A stretch of DNA of 64,000 nucleotides from Tubulanus polymorphus (GCF_964204645.1 NC_134026.1:11308450-11372449), one strand, 5' to 3'. Counted from the stretch's first letter, positions 1 through 11,187 are shown. The notes: a model not told the origin generated them from the sequence alone. Translations and numbers: made by a program.

Positions 1-249
1 AAATTCGAATGGTTTACAGTGGACTTAATATGAAACAAAGAGGTGGCTCACCAGCCTTAAAGTAGTCTATAATAATAGCTGGTGTATATTTGTCTATACA
101 GAGACTGTAATTGTATTTCATGAACAGGGAGGGCTAGTGAGTGAATGAACAACTAAATGAGTTAATTTTACTTTATATACATCTAAAAAACTATTCGCTT
201 TTTGACAAATCTTGGTTATATGAAATCCATTTACAGCTCAAAATCAATT
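1..249. other. no gene recognised
   Basis: AT-rich sequence before the first Penelope-like fragment. I see no long open frame, RNA gene or repeat boundary in it. Confidence 0.5.
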
Positions 250-946
250 TTGTGAAGTTCTGTTGACGCGATGTAGAGAGAATCCCACAATGATAATAAA
301 AAGTCCGACAAATGAAACTTCGAGATAGTAGTTTATTTCAACGTTTCGACTATATCCTAATAGTCATCTTCAGGAATAATGAGATACTACAAAAATTATG
401 AGATATATATACAATCCAGAGACAAAGAGACTAATTCAAGTAATCAGAGATGATACAAACTAAAGGAAAATTAACGTAGAAACAGTTACACGCTAGAATA
501 GATTAAAGGGAAGCAAACCAAGGGGTAATTATAAACAACAATAGTGAGTATAAATATAAATTGAAACTTAAAATCAATAGTAAAGAGACAAACTAAGGGG
601 CACTTAAATTAAAACAATGGAGTTAAATTAAAACAATTAAAACTTTAAACCTGAAAGCGGAGTTGCTAGTCATGTATTTCAGACCTCGCACAATTTTGAT
701 TTCGCTAACGCTGAATTAATTTACCCTTGCAGCGATAAAACTAAAAGACATATTTTGGAATCTGCATTAATAATTGAAAATTCAAACAACGTTGTAAATC
801 TTAACAATCTTAACATAATTTTTGTAGTATCTCATTATTCCTGAAGATGACTATTAGGATATAGTCGAGACGTTGAAATAAACTACTATCTCGAAGTTTC
901 ATTTTTCGGACTTTTTATCATCATTGTGGGATTCTCTCTACATCTT
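250..946. mobile_element. Penelope-like element remnant, head-to-head halves
   Basis: The outer parts are inverted copies of one terminal sequence: 262-400 on the minus strand and about 820-946 on the plus strand. The minus half matches 12055-12430 almost base for base. The plus half (about 640-830) encodes a decayed end of the GIY-YIG endonuclease part that is also seen at 12484-12819. Each terminal copy contains a sequence with a six-base-pair stem (GACTAT/ATAGTC) between CTGAAGA and GAAAC, or GAGAC in the plus copy. That matches the core layout of the hammerhead ribozymes known from Penelope-like elements. Inverted, 5'-truncated copies are usual for this class. It is a dead copy. Confidence 0.75.
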
Positions 947-2033
947 GGTGTTTGGGTCCGCTGGACCGTTAGAGGCTGGGCAACACAGCCAGTTCCACGA
1001 GGGTGTAGCAATATGTACACATTAGTATGTAGTTTAAATATCCACAGTAGAAATAAAACTGAATAAGTTGTATTTGGGTCCGTTAGAACGTTAGAGGCTG
1101 GGTGACGCATCCAGTTCACGAGGGTGTAGCAATGTAACAATTATATCATTCACAGTAGAAATAAAAACGAGTAATTCATATTGAGAATGTGAGGTACACA
1201 TTGTGTTGTTTCCTTTCTGTGAATCAGTTTCCGTTCCGCTCATGTATAGACACTCTCAGGACTCGATAAACAGCCGCTCGGACTGATGCTAAGGGCAGTC
1301 AATTTACTCCCGACGTGTCGTTTTATCAACGTAACGCTATATCAATATTCGAGAACCAAGGAATACCTGGTCGAATCAATACCGCCCGGCAGTCACAAAA
1401 AAATCGCTTCAGATCACATCAAATCGATAATTTTAAGAACCTCCTCAATCCAAACAGATTGAAATATAGACGTGGTTGATACATACGCTGACAGATGATC
1501 GGTGCGATTACCCTCGCAACACCAACGGACCCTGTTTTCACAGGACGGAAAGTACTCTCCACACGAGACGAGGAAAGCCCGTCCTACCTTTGCACAAATC
1601 TAACATCCATATCGGTTCTCACCACTACCCGCCACTGTAAGGCCTCGAAAGTGTTGTTGATACACACGCCATCTATCTGATTAGGCTATCAGTACTATTT
1701 GCAATGACTAGCAATATAACACACTCATACACCGACGCCTGTTTACTATATAAAAAAGAAACAACACAATGTGTACCTCACATTCTCAATATGAATTACT
1801 CGTTTTTATTTCTACTGTGAATGATATAATTGTTACATTGCTACACCCTCGTGAACTGGATGCGTCACCCAGCACCAGCCTCTAACGGTCTAACGAACCC
1901 AAATACAACTTATTCAGTTTTATTTCTACAAACTGTGGATATTTAAACTACATACTAATGTGTACATATTGCTACACCCTCGTGGAACTGGCTGTGTTGC
2001 CCAGCCTCTAACGGTCCAGCGGACCCAAACACC
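947..2033. mobile_element. fold-back (long-TIR) DNA element
   Basis: About 270 bp at the left (947-1217) reappears inverted at the right (about 1756-2033), with an unrelated spacer of about 540 bp. The outer ends are GGTGTTTGGGTCC and its complement. Within each arm the block containing TTTGGGTCCG, GAGGCTGGG and CGAGGGTGTAGCAAT occurs twice, so each arm is itself a two-unit tandem repeat. The spacer has only short frames and no recognised protein. The target duplication is unclear, perhaps TT. It lies directly against the Penelope-like remnant. Confidence 0.75.
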
Positions 2034-2244
2034 TTAACACGGTTTATATAGGTTGAGTAGTTTCTGAGTAACTGCAGACACTAGTTTCACCCAAAAATCA
2101 TCTCAGTATTATAACATATGAAATGGCCTGTACTGAAAGGGTTAAACAACATATGAGCAGATATAGATATGTAAGGTATTCTCATTCTCAGGTGAGGAAC
2201 TACTTTCTCTTGCTATTGAATGAGCCTGGGTTTATGAAATAGAG

Positions 2245-2404
2245 TGACATTGGGGAAAATGACGTACGGTGACATTGTGACAGTGATATAGGGGACAGTG
2301 ACACAGGGTAACATTGGGGACAGTGACAAAGTGATGTAGGGGACTGTGACGTAGGGTGACATTGGGGACAGTGACATGGAGTGACGTTGGGGACAAAGAC
2401 ATCT
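2245..2404. repeat. minisatellite, GTGACATTGGGGACA-type units
   Basis: Imperfect tandem copies of GTGACATTGGGGACAGTGAC and shorter variants. The overlapping minus-strand open frames here are repeat translations (Cys-His-Cys-Pro-rich) and not genes. It ends just outside the left terminus of the CACTA element. Confidence 0.8.
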
Positions 2405-2429
2405 CCAGGACACACACTGTTAGAAAAAA

Positions 2430-2602
2430 TCTTGTAAATTTACTAAAAAATCCTGGCAGCAAAGTTGACTAGCAAAAGTTGTAAAATTACATGCACTTGT
2501 AACCAGTACAATAACTTGTAATACTACAAGATTCAATTGTAGAAATACAACTTTTCCCAGTCAACTTTGCTGCCAGGAATTTTCAGTAAATTTACAAGAT
2601 TT
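2430..2602. repeat. subterminal inverted repeat of the CACTA element
   Basis: Arms of about 43 bp (2430-2473 and 2556-2602) both contain CCTGGCAGCAAAGTTGACT in inverse orientation, around a loop of about 80 bp with several CTTGTAA motifs. It lies 15 bp inside the element's left end, a likely transposase-binding zone. Confidence 0.75.
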
Positions 2603-3930
2603 GATTTCATTTCACAAGACAAATATGTAAAAACAATAACAACAGATTTTACATGTAACAATATAACATAGATGATTTATTCTTAGAAAATACTCCTAAA
2701 GTTTAAATTTGAATTAATTCTTCTACGAAACCAAAAAAGCTGTCATACATACTCAATGTATAAACAAACAAGTAACATTTCATGGTAGAACTTCAAATAT
2801 TTACATGTCCGTATTTCAGATTCTTGTTAGACATCAATGTCCCAAATTGGTTACTTTTAACACATGTACAGTGTAACCACGTCACAACCTTGTATGATTA
2901 CCCAATGTTTTAAGAAACACTGGTATAATGAACACTAGAAAATCCTGACAATCCTGCCTGACCAAAGAGAAAATTCACAAACCGCATATGAACTATTAAA
3001 TTCATTGTTCTGGGAGGTTTCGTTGCAACAAGATTTTCATTTAACAAGTTCTCATTACATTCAAAGATATTAAAAATCTTTATGTCATGATTTTAAAAAA
3101 ATAATTGTTTTGCCACTCTCTCAAATTATTTTAGCTTGCACAAGGAAAGACAAATTGAAAAACAGTTAACAAGTTCACTGCTGCCCAAAACGACTTAGTT
3201 AGACCAGCTTTCATCTATGTGACACAACTTAGTTTAGATTACTTGTACATGAACTTAATCTATATGTCCTTACATGTAATCATAGTTATAATCAATCGAA
3301 AATGATACGAATTAAGATCTACTTCACATGAATTAATGAAAAACGAGTGACTAAATTTAAGTCAAAACTTTTGACGCACTCATATCCACATTTTCAAAGA
3401 AAATTGTCAAAAATTTGAGCAGATGAATGTTTTGAACAATGATGTCAAAACATAATACAATCAAAAGAGATTTTATGAGAAAATAAAACTCTTTAACAGA
3501 GAAGAACAAGTTCAAAATTATCTAATACACATCATAGAATTTTAACCTGACTTAACTTAAAGCTCCTCTGGCATGGTTCTCACACTTACAAGAATTAAAA
3601 ATTCCCAAGTTTTTCCCTGTACTGTGGGAACCATGCTCTAGTGGAGTGTCAAGCGTCAGACGCGACGAAATCTAATATAAGAAATGAAAATCACATTCCA
3701 CACAAAACATTTCATAAACTTTTGAAACTCTTAACACCATATATAATAAAAGTTAGTATTTGATATTAAAACAAAAATCTTTAAACTTTAAAATCAAAAG
3801 ATTATGAATTCACTTGAATTCCGAGCATACAAGTGCATCAATTAATGGATGAGACCAGTTTCCTGCCATATTTTATATGCTTATATAAATGTACTATTAA
3901 TTAATTATGCAAGGTTTACAAGTGGTTACT
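2603..3930. other. noncoding interior of the CACTA element (3' flank)
   Basis: AT-rich sequence downstream of the SAM-domain gene. I see no coding exon. An imperfect hairpin at 3563-3646 has arms containing GCATGGTTCYCACA. No other feature was recognised. Confidence 0.5.
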
Positions 3931-6900
3931 CTAAATGCCCCAATCTGAATCCATTTCCTTCAAGTCGTTCACGAGTCTAATTATCCTTGGGTCCACTGAA
4001 TACTTGCGTTTCTTCAACGATTTTGAACCTTTGTCAGGGTTTATATACATGACACACCTGTAAGAAAAAAAGGGTAAGTATCAACCTTTAATCTTTCTAA
4101 AAAATTGTCTCACCTCGGAGATTACAAGTCTGCAACTAATGCATAATAGCTTCATCGGGATAATGAGTCTCATAACTAAAGTGCTTGTAATCATATGAAA
4201 TCAATTTACTTATAAATATTTAGTACTTCTCATCTTAACACTTTTGACTTGAATTTTGGTCCTTTATAGTTCACCTTGGAATAGGGTATGACTGAATTTA
4301 ACAATGGGGAACTCGCAACGTGACACGCCGTAGGTCGTCAGTTGTCAAAATTAGTTTGCACCGAATAAATATAGTCGCAGGACTCATCAAATACTTTCAT
4401 TCTTCCAATGAGATATCGGTATAGTTTTCATTAAAATTGATTCATTTAAGAGTAAAGTTCATTCAGCCTTAATTAAAATGTAGAACTCTTAACGCAGAAG
4501 ACAAACTGTCTACTAGTGACACCTGGTGGATCCTTGCCTGCAAACATGGAATCCTTGATTGCCTTAGAGATCAATGCGGGTACCACTTTGATCTCTAATT
4601 CCCTAAAAACCCTATATCACTATTTTCATTCAATTTCATGAAATATGAAGGATTATACCTCTGAATAAATTCCAAAGTGGTCTTGCAGTTGTCATCATAT
4701 GCGAGATTAAAAACATAATGCACAGAAAACCATGCCTCTACAGCCTGTTGCCATGTACTTAAACACTCTATCAAAATTCTGCTTTCCACAGCAATAAGAA
4801 ACTCCGTTGATTCAAAGATATTTTCACCTGCAAGGAAAATTTCAGTGTGTATATGCAAAATATTAAAAATTCAAAATCTTATAGGCTAAAATATTATATC
4901 GCATTCCTCTATAACTTGCCAAATTGAATCTCTTATTCTATCTACCCAGATGATTTTTATTTCCGAAATCATGATAAATTGAGTTGCCTACTAGTGACCC
5001 AGTCGATAGTGAAGCGTGAAACAAGGTATCACATTTTTAGCCTTAATAGATTGAGTTCAGGCAAGCTTACGTGGTGCATGGTACACCACTGGTTCCTGAC
5101 AGTTGTTATGTATCCCTTGCGTAGCAAGTCGACCTAAGCTAGCCTTTAAAAGTTGCAGGGTTACGTAAGACTGCCATAAGAAAACAATAAGTACAAACAA
5201 TATGAAGTAAATATGTTTGTAATATGTACAAACAACATGAAAGAGCTGCAAAATAAAGTCACATGTCAATTTTTATACAGATAAGAATCACATTCAGAAC
5301 GAAAAACATTTCGAAAATGGTAAAGGAATGATGTGGTAGATTTTTCTTTTGTGAAATAAAATTTCCTCATCATCACATAAACAAATTTGATTAATCTTAC
5401 CTAGAGCAATAATTATTGCAGAATTTCCTAGATTTCTGATAGCGTTTCTCTCCTAAAAATAAAAAAATACAAGAAATATTCAATATCTATTTTTAACAAG
5501 TCAACAGTATGCCATTTTGATTCTGCTTATACATGTAATTTTTAGTCCAAATGAAGTTCAATCAAGAATATAATATCCCAGCAGCACGAATGGAATCTTT
5601 TTGAGGTAATAACAACATAGAGCAAAGTCTAGTTTTTCAAATTCACAACTTATGCTATCTGAAAATTTTGTGGAAATCATCGACAAAATGGCATAGTTTT
5701 TTATGTATGAACTGAGCCCAATCTACCCATTTCCAGCAATGTTATTCAGGAAAGATACAAGATTATTGTCATTTCACTTAAAATACATATAATTATACTT
5801 GATAGATACAGTGCAGAAGAACCCTTTTAAAATCAATACTTACACTAAAAACACGAAACACAAAATCGACATCTTCTTCGAAGTAGCTTACCAGAAGTGG
5901 CAAGAATCCAATTGTCAGCGCCTCTTTATTCCTTTTTTGTGCAATATGTTTATCCATTTCCGCCACCCAGCTGCTGCACTTAGCATTTTTACTCTTTCGC
6001 ATTATAAAATTATATAAACGACCTGCTTTGTTGTTGGCCATTATTGCTTCATCAAATAAGTCATGAATCGATAAATGCATAAGAGTATCAAAATGCGCCA
6101 TCAGATATTTGTATGTCATTAAATATGGCCATGCATTGCGGATTTCTGACAACGGCTCATGACTATTTATCATATGCCTTTGAGACGAGTATGTTAGACG
6201 CATGGCTTCGTCAATCTCTGCATTATATACACCTTTTATAAATTCACTTTTTAAAAACTCCTGTTTCATAACTTGTGAAACTGGCGTTTCACCTTCTGCA
6301 TGTCTAACTGACCAGTTGATACAACCGTAACTATCACGATTACTAGAAGAAACGCATGATGTTCCTTCAAGATCACCTCCTCCAACTCGTTTTTTCGAAG
6401 TGTACACGGTCGGTTTAGTACAGAGTCTCCTTTGATTAATAAGTCTCCACTGAATGCTAGATACGAGTGATTGTATACCGTTACCAATTGGCCTACCGCT
6501 TAAGTCGGTTTCCTTTAGACAAGGAAATTTCGAGGTTAATTTTCTAGCGACTCGTTCAATGCTTGATTTGGCTGTAGGAATCTTCTGATATACAATTTGG
6601 GCTGTAATGTTGCGGATTAATTCTTTCATGCCAGTGGAATTTGGTTTAGTATTACTTCGTAATAACTCCAGAGTTGAAGAATCAATCTTATCATAAGGAA
6701 TTTTGAAAACCTCCATTTCATCAGCTGAATCATCAAATTCACTTACAGTGAAAGACTGATTACTGGTAAATGAACTAGACGATTGAGAACTATTGGGAAA
6801 TTGAGTTTGTGGTGAATTTCTATTATAACATTGAAGTTTTGCAACGCCATTCAAAAGTGCCAGTCGTTGACCAATTGATAGTTTTAATTCTTTAACAATG

Positions 6901-7031
6901 TCCGGTTCCAACATTTTCAAACAGTCTTTTCTAGCCAAATCTTCGTGCAATAAAATTTCTTTCGTATTTTCAGTGATACCATTAGATATACACCACGCCT
7001 CAAAATCAAATTCAGTATCACGGTCATCCAT
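3931..7031 (-). CDS. SAM-domain (SAMD3-like) protein of the CACTA element, 4 exons, 511 aa
   Basis: Four minus-strand exons join in frame: 7031-5844, 5452-5401, 4827-4659 and 4057-3931. Donors GTAAGT, GTAAG and GTATAA and pyrimidine-tract acceptors are present, and the phases fit, giving 1536 nt with stop. Residues about 1-70 look like a sterile alpha motif (GITENTKEILLHEDL, then KELKLSIGQRL). The middle carries the LTSKFPCL motif and the C-terminus TLEFIQR, YINPDKGSK and SVDPRIIRLV, which I recognise from 'SAMD3-like' proteins of fish and invertebrates. Those commonly accompany this type of transposase. The first coding exon begins directly behind an acceptor (TTTTACAG at the ATG), so a 5' exon must lie upstream, possibly the one at about 10647. 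A role as DNA-binding or regulatory partner is inferred. Confidence 0.8.
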
Positions 7032-7237
7032 CTGTAAAATAAAGAACTAATTCATTTTAATGCAATTAATATCCTTACAAATGGAGGAACTGGGGTATTT
7101 CAGAATTTGGCTTGTCCCAAAAATGTTTGTGATCATGGCTACTATCTTTTTTATTTTTTAAATTCAATAGTCAGCAAACCAATAAATTCTTTTAAATCAG
7201 ACAAATGGATAAAATTGTTAAAAATCCACTAAATCAG

Positions 7238-7459
7238 AGGCGTTTTTACGAGCATCCGATTTTTGCGATCGATTTCGTGAACGATTTGCGTCGATCGTGC
7301 GATCGCCAAATCGATCGTGGAGCGAGTTGTTCGATCGCAAAAATCGATCGGAAAATCGTGTTCGTAAAAACGCAGATCTTGAAATCGATCGCAAAAATCG
7401 GTGCTCGTAAATGCGTTTCTCCGATCGATCGCAAAAATCGGATGCTCGTTAAAACGCCT
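7238..7459. mobile_element. 222-bp MITE, CGATCG-rich, nested in the CACTA element
   Basis: The ends AGGCGTTTTTACGAGCATCC and AGGCGTTTTAACGAGCATCC are inverted to each other and extend over about 36 bp into CGATTTTTGCGATCGAT. The interior is built from repeated TCGATCGCAAAAATCG blocks, so the whole element can fold on itself. It lies between the SAM-domain and transposase genes. The open frames through it are composition artefacts. The target duplication is not clear. Confidence 0.75.
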
Positions 7460-7485
7460 ATGAATTTCAGTTACCTCTATCTAAT

Positions 7486-10164
7486 CTATGCAGATTCCTG
7501 AATGGCATGTTTAAGAGCGACATACTTTTTTCCATCAAATGGGTAAGTGACCAATGGCTGATAATCAATTAAACTTTGAATATCCATACACAGGAAACTA
7601 TTTGGAATATAACTAAGCTCATATAATCCAAGATTGGGATCATGTTCTCCTACCAGACATTCAACAATTAACAGTATTTTCTTTTCAAACATTAAACACT
7701 GCACAATTCGACCAAATTCTGCTTCCGCAATTCTGTACTTTATCATAACTAACAATCCCTTACTATATACAATACTATTGTAACATACTCGATCAGAAAT
7801 GGAAGCATGAGGTGGAATATTTTGACCAGTTTGTTGCTCAAAGATTTCAATGCAGCCCCTAATGCTATCATTATAGAGTTCCCTACTGAACGGTATAGAT
7901 TTTTCTAAATAAGTCTCAACAGGGAACAAAGAACCTTTCATTAGATAAGCTTGGAATAGTTCATGTCGTTCAGTCAGAGACTTAGTTATGTTAATAAAAT
8001 TCTGGATCTGCCTCACTGCTGTTTTGAAATATTTGTGCTTTTGCTCAAAACGCATAGCCCAAACGCGCATTAAAGGCCCAAAGCAACGGATAAGATACGG
8101 ATAATGGAAGAGAAAGTGGTGTTTCGGTCGAAGGGTAGTTATGGTATTAACAATCTGTAAATATTCATCTATGATAGTCTGTAAGTAATTCAGTTGATAT
8201 TCCATTATTACAGGAGCACAAATATATTCTACAATTCTACGCAACAATATTACCATTTCCCATAATTGATCATCCTTAACCACCTTAGAGCCAATCAAAT
8301 AAGGTAGATTTCGCAAGAGGCACCATGTTTGTACAGCATGCCCACCAACTTTTTCTTTTTTGCTGTCTACAATAGATGGTCTGTCAGCAGCATCATAACT
8401 TTGAAAAGCAAATTTTTTGATCGTATTGTTGAGGTAATCGTATGTAAACCATTTCTTAGTTTTGATCATGTGAGAGAACACTTTTGCTAGATCGTAAGTA
8501 ACAACTCCTTCAAAAAGGTCGTGACCCAAACAAGGTGGAAGCCTTGGTTCACACACATGAAAGTTTGGTAGATTATTAAATATGCTATTCTTTTTTACAC
8601 CCTGGTGATGAGTAGCTTCTGGCATATCTTTAAGAGTTTCAAGTGAAGAATCATAGCTTAAAGGGGTACGGAGCATGGCATGATGTTTGTTTTCTAGAAG
8701 ATCAGCTCTGGTAATTAAGCAATATCTACAGATGTATTCACCACTAAAGTTTTCTAAAAACCCTCCAATGGCGTGGCTGCCAAGGTTGTCACCTGTGATA
8801 TTTACTACAGCTCCAAAAATCTTCCCATCCCTATAACTGATGCCATTTGTTCCCAGGTCTTTTAAATCATTCACTAAAACACTGAGAACATTATCAAATC
8901 CAAACTCTTTTACATTCTTTTCAGTACACAAGAGCACTAATTGCATAGGATCTATCTTAGAACGATGGTGAGGCAAGAAATTTGCTAAGTTGAAATAAAC
9001 TGCTAAAATTTTGTGCTTGGTCTTTGCACTCCCTAATGGATTAACTACTTCAAATGAATCCTGATATAAGATAATCTTTAGGGAGACTTGCAAACGTTGG
9101 AATAGCTCAATGTTTTTGTAAACACTTCCATCAAATATATCTCTATAAGTTTCATTGATTGACTGATGATAATTTTCCAACTGATCAACCACAGTCCTAT
9201 CACTGAGCATGGCAGATAATTTGTCTTTGATTGGAACATAATGGCAAAATTGTTCTTTGTTATTTGAATTCACACCTAACCGAATTGATACTGGTTCAAC
9301 ATAATTAAAATTTTCTTTGAAATATCTTTTTCTTTTGTAAGTACTTTTAAGCTCCGATTTAAGAGGTTTAAAACAGTCCGCACTTGCCAAGGTCTCAACA
9401 ACAGTTTCTATGGTGTCATTTGGAATATTATGACTTGCAAGATTCAACTTTAAATCATGTCTTAATTTTTGGTTATGCAGATTACCAAAATCATTGAATG
9501 AATCTACAATGACTTGAATAACTGATTCAGGCAAATGATGTTTTGCTTGAAGACGGAGTAACAATAAAGCAAAATGGTCAAGAAATTGTTGATCCTCTAC
9601 ATCTACATCTAAATCTATTTCATCATTATCTTCTAAGTCATACACACAATCTTCATTTAACTGATCATTAACATCTATTTGCCTATCATTTTCTCGTATT
9701 CCAAAGGGATCTGGTTCAGCTTGAAGATAAACAGCAGCTATTTCTTCCTGTGCCCAATTTACATGATATCGTGAAATATGTGAGGTAAATGATGATAATT
9801 TATTGTACTTAAAAGTGCAGTTCGCGAATGGGCAATTTACTTCTCTACCTTCTCTTATATGTTTCTTCAAGTGACTAACAAGTTCAAGTACATCTATACA
9901 ATTTTGTTCGCAGAAATCGAAAGAGCATATGAGCCTATCTCTTTCACTTCGATCAACACATGACAGTTTAACTCTCCTTCTATACTCAAGGTGATTGGTT
10001 GATACATGACTATTGAAAGTTGAATAGTTTCTAAATTCCTGAGAACAGCCTGGTACACCACACGGAAAGAGTAAATTAGGGACATTCCTATGAAGCCTAT
10101 AATGTTGGACATATCTCTTCAACGAGGCAGACGTGTATGCACATTCTTTACACTGATATCGCAT
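7486..10164 (-). CDS. CACTA (EnSpm-type) transposase with N-terminal C2H2 zinc fingers, 892 aa
   Basis: Uninterrupted frame. I prefer the ATG at 10164 (MRYQCKECAYTS) because a strong acceptor, TTTTTTCAG, lies at 10172-10180 just before it. Residues 1-150 hold four Cys/His finger motifs (CKECAYTS, CGVPGCSQEF, CSFDFCEQNC, CPFANCTFKY). The core has GDNLGSHAIGGF, CRYCLITRADLL, CLGHDLFEGVV and MRVWAMRFEQKHKYFK. These are landmarks of a transposon-derived family widespread in fish and invertebrates; the D, D and E in them are candidate catalytic residues. It would cut and paste the element through its CACTG ends. A 5' untranslated exon probably ends at the donor CAGT/GTAAGT at 10646. The absence of stops in 2.7 kb suggests recent activity. 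Confidence 0.85.
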   Translation of the reverse strand: MRYQCKECAYTSASLKRYVQHYRLHRNVPNLLFPCGVPGCSQEFRNYSTFNSHVSTNHLEYRRRVKLSCVDRSERDRLICSFDFCEQNCIDVLELVSHLKKHIREGREVNCPFANCTFKYNKLSSFTSHISRYHVNWAQEEIAAVYLQAEPDPFGIRENDRQIDVNDQLNEDCVYDLEDNDEIDLDVDVEDQQFLDHFALLLLRLQAKHHLPESVIQVIVDSFNDFGNLHNQKLRHDLKLNLASHNIPNDTIETVVETLASADCFKPLKSELKSTYKRKRYFKENFNYVEPVSIRLGVNSNNKEQFCHYVPIKDKLSAMLSDRTVVDQLENYHQSINETYRDIFDGSVYKNIELFQRLQVSLKIILYQDSFEVVNPLGSAKTKHKILAVYFNLANFLPHHRSKIDPMQLVLLCTEKNVKEFGFDNVLSVLVNDLKDLGTNGISYRDGKIFGAVVNITGDNLGSHAIGGFLENFSGEYICRYCLITRADLLENKHHAMLRTPLSYDSSLETLKDMPEATHHQGVKKNSIFNNLPNFHVCEPRLPPCLGHDLFEGVVTYDLAKVFSHMIKTKKWFTYDYLNNTIKKFAFQSYDAADRPSIVDSKKEKVGGHAVQTWCLLRNLPYLIGSKVVKDDQLWEMVILLRRIVEYICAPVIMEYQLNYLQTIIDEYLQIVNTITTLRPKHHFLFHYPYLIRCFGPLMRVWAMRFEQKHKYFKTAVRQIQNFINITKSLTERHELFQAYLMKGSLFPVETYLEKSIPFSRELYNDSIRGCIEIFEQQTGQNIPPHASISDRVCYNSIVYSKGLLVMIKYRIAEAEFGRIVQCLMFEKKILLIVECLVGEHDPNLGLYELSYIPNSFLCMDIQSLIDYQPLVTYPFDGKKYVALKHAIQESA

Positions 10165-10171
10165 GGGAAAA

Positions 10172-10646
10172 CTGAAAAAATTAATCAAAACTTAGTAAGA
10201 TTCTCCACTAAGGCACTAGATAAAATATGATCGTCTTCATAAGCTAGGGGTCCAGGGACACCATGTCCACTCAGGAAATGGTTTGAAATGCCGAACAAAC
10301 AGAAAATTTCAATATTCAATGCCCCATGCATTGATGGTTGGACCATGACATATGCCTACAAGTTCTACAAGGACTAATGACCTTGAAACTCAACATATAC
10401 AACATGTCATAAGCTACAACTTTGTAATTGATTGTGGTTAGAAAATATTCATAGGTACCAATATAAATAGGCAAATTGTATATAATTCAATATTCAACGC
10501 CCCCTGGTGTGGTGGCGAGAGAGTAGAGTTGGTGGTAGCCACGGCAATTTTTTGGGCCTCATTCTTTCACAAGAACTGTTTTATCAAATATATAGAGAAT
10601 TCAACTAAACTTGTTATCACAACATAGGCCTACATCATATACTTAC
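10172..10646 (-). other. 5'UTR intron of the CACTA transcript
   Basis: The donor CAGT/GTAAGT (10646) and the acceptor TTTTTTCAG (10172) frame an intron upstream of the transposase ATG. It contains a copy of the dispersed AGGGGTCCAGGGACACC repeat from about 10246. The upstream exon lies at 10647 and beyond; its start is not defined by the sequence. Confidence 0.6.
10246..10560 (+). repeat. dispersed repeat (GGTCCAGGGACACC family), partial copy
   Basis: It shares GGTCCAGGGACACCATG, then the TTTCAATATTCAA and GCCCCCTGGTG blocks, with copies at 14313, 16770 and 30168. It is noncoding and lies in the 5' intron of the CACTA transcript. Confidence 0.7.
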
Positions 10647-10788
10647 ACTGAGGTTGCTCGATCTATCCTTATTTAATCCAAACGAATGCTAATTCGATCC
10701 ACTTCACGTTTCCACTTCCACGCTTACCACGCTTTCCAACAGGTGTTTATTCAACGACAGTAGCGAGAGTAAGGTTACTCACTGTGAT

Positions 10789-10896
10789 GTTCGAGTCCCG
10801 TAAATAGACATTCAATATCATTACGTTCGAATCCCAAAATTCATTCAGTATCGTTGTGAGGTTCGAATCCCATGATTAATTCACCGATGTATATTA
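10789..10896 (+). repeat. 36-bp tandem repeat with GTTCGAATCC motif, three units
   Basis: GTTCGAGTCC, GTTCGAATCC and GTTCGAATCC start at 10789, 10825 and 10861, exactly 36 bp apart. They are followed by related TTCATTCAGTATC-type sequence. The motif is identical to the B box/T-arm of tRNA genes, but no tRNA cloverleaf is present. It lies upstream of the presumed 5' exon of the CACTA genes. Confidence 0.75.
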
Positions 10897-11187
10897 ATCA
10901 ATTACACTACAATCTTTTTTAAATACCCTCTGTGGCTTTGTATCAAACCATTAAAAATTATTTCTTAAGTAATGGCTCATGGTACCTTAGCCAACACTTG
11001 GCCTGTAATCAGTAATGTAACATTACAAGGATTTCTTGTAGATTTACAGAGAATAACAGCATAAACTGTAATTGTCAAATACTATTTTGTAAATTGACAG
11101 CGTGATTGTAAATTTTACATAAATTATGTACATTACAAGATATCTTGTTACAATTTTGCTGTAAAATTGCAGTTATTTTTAACAGTG

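Larger units (their letters stand above)
2415..11187 (-). mobile_element. complete CACTA/EnSpm transposon
   Basis: The left end begins CACTGTTAGAAAAAAT at 2415. The right end, read on the minus strand from 11187, begins CACTGTTAAAAATAAC. CA follows the right end and precedes the left end, consistent with a 2-bp duplication. Both subterminal regions are rich in CTTGTAA/TTACAAG motifs, as expected of CACTA elements, which bind transposase there. The left side also has a 43-bp inverted repeat (2430-2473 against 2556-2602). Between the ends are a zinc-finger transposase gene and a SAM-domain gene, both on the minus strand and both uninterrupted. A small CG-rich MITE (7238-7459) and one copy of a dispersed repeat (from 10246) are nested inside. 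Length is 8.8 kb. Confidence 0.85.

Noticed and set aside
1495-1680. 61-aa open frame in the fold-back element
   Set aside because: No family, poor context, short; chance frame in the spacer.
2200-2462. Three overlapping minus-strand frames rich in Cys-His-Pro
   Set aside because: They are translations of the GTGACATTGGGGACA minisatellite.
4595-4658. Stop at 4595 as the end of the SAM protein
   Set aside because: A donor at 4658 and an exon at 4057-3931 restore a frame with the family's typical C-terminus.
5057-5269. 70-aa minus-strand frame in the SAM gene intron
   Set aside because: Lies in an intron between well-supported exons and has no acceptor or donor of its own.
7205-7501. 98-aa plus-strand open frame
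   Set aside because: It is the translation of the CGATCG-rich MITE, and the minus-strand frame there is equally open.
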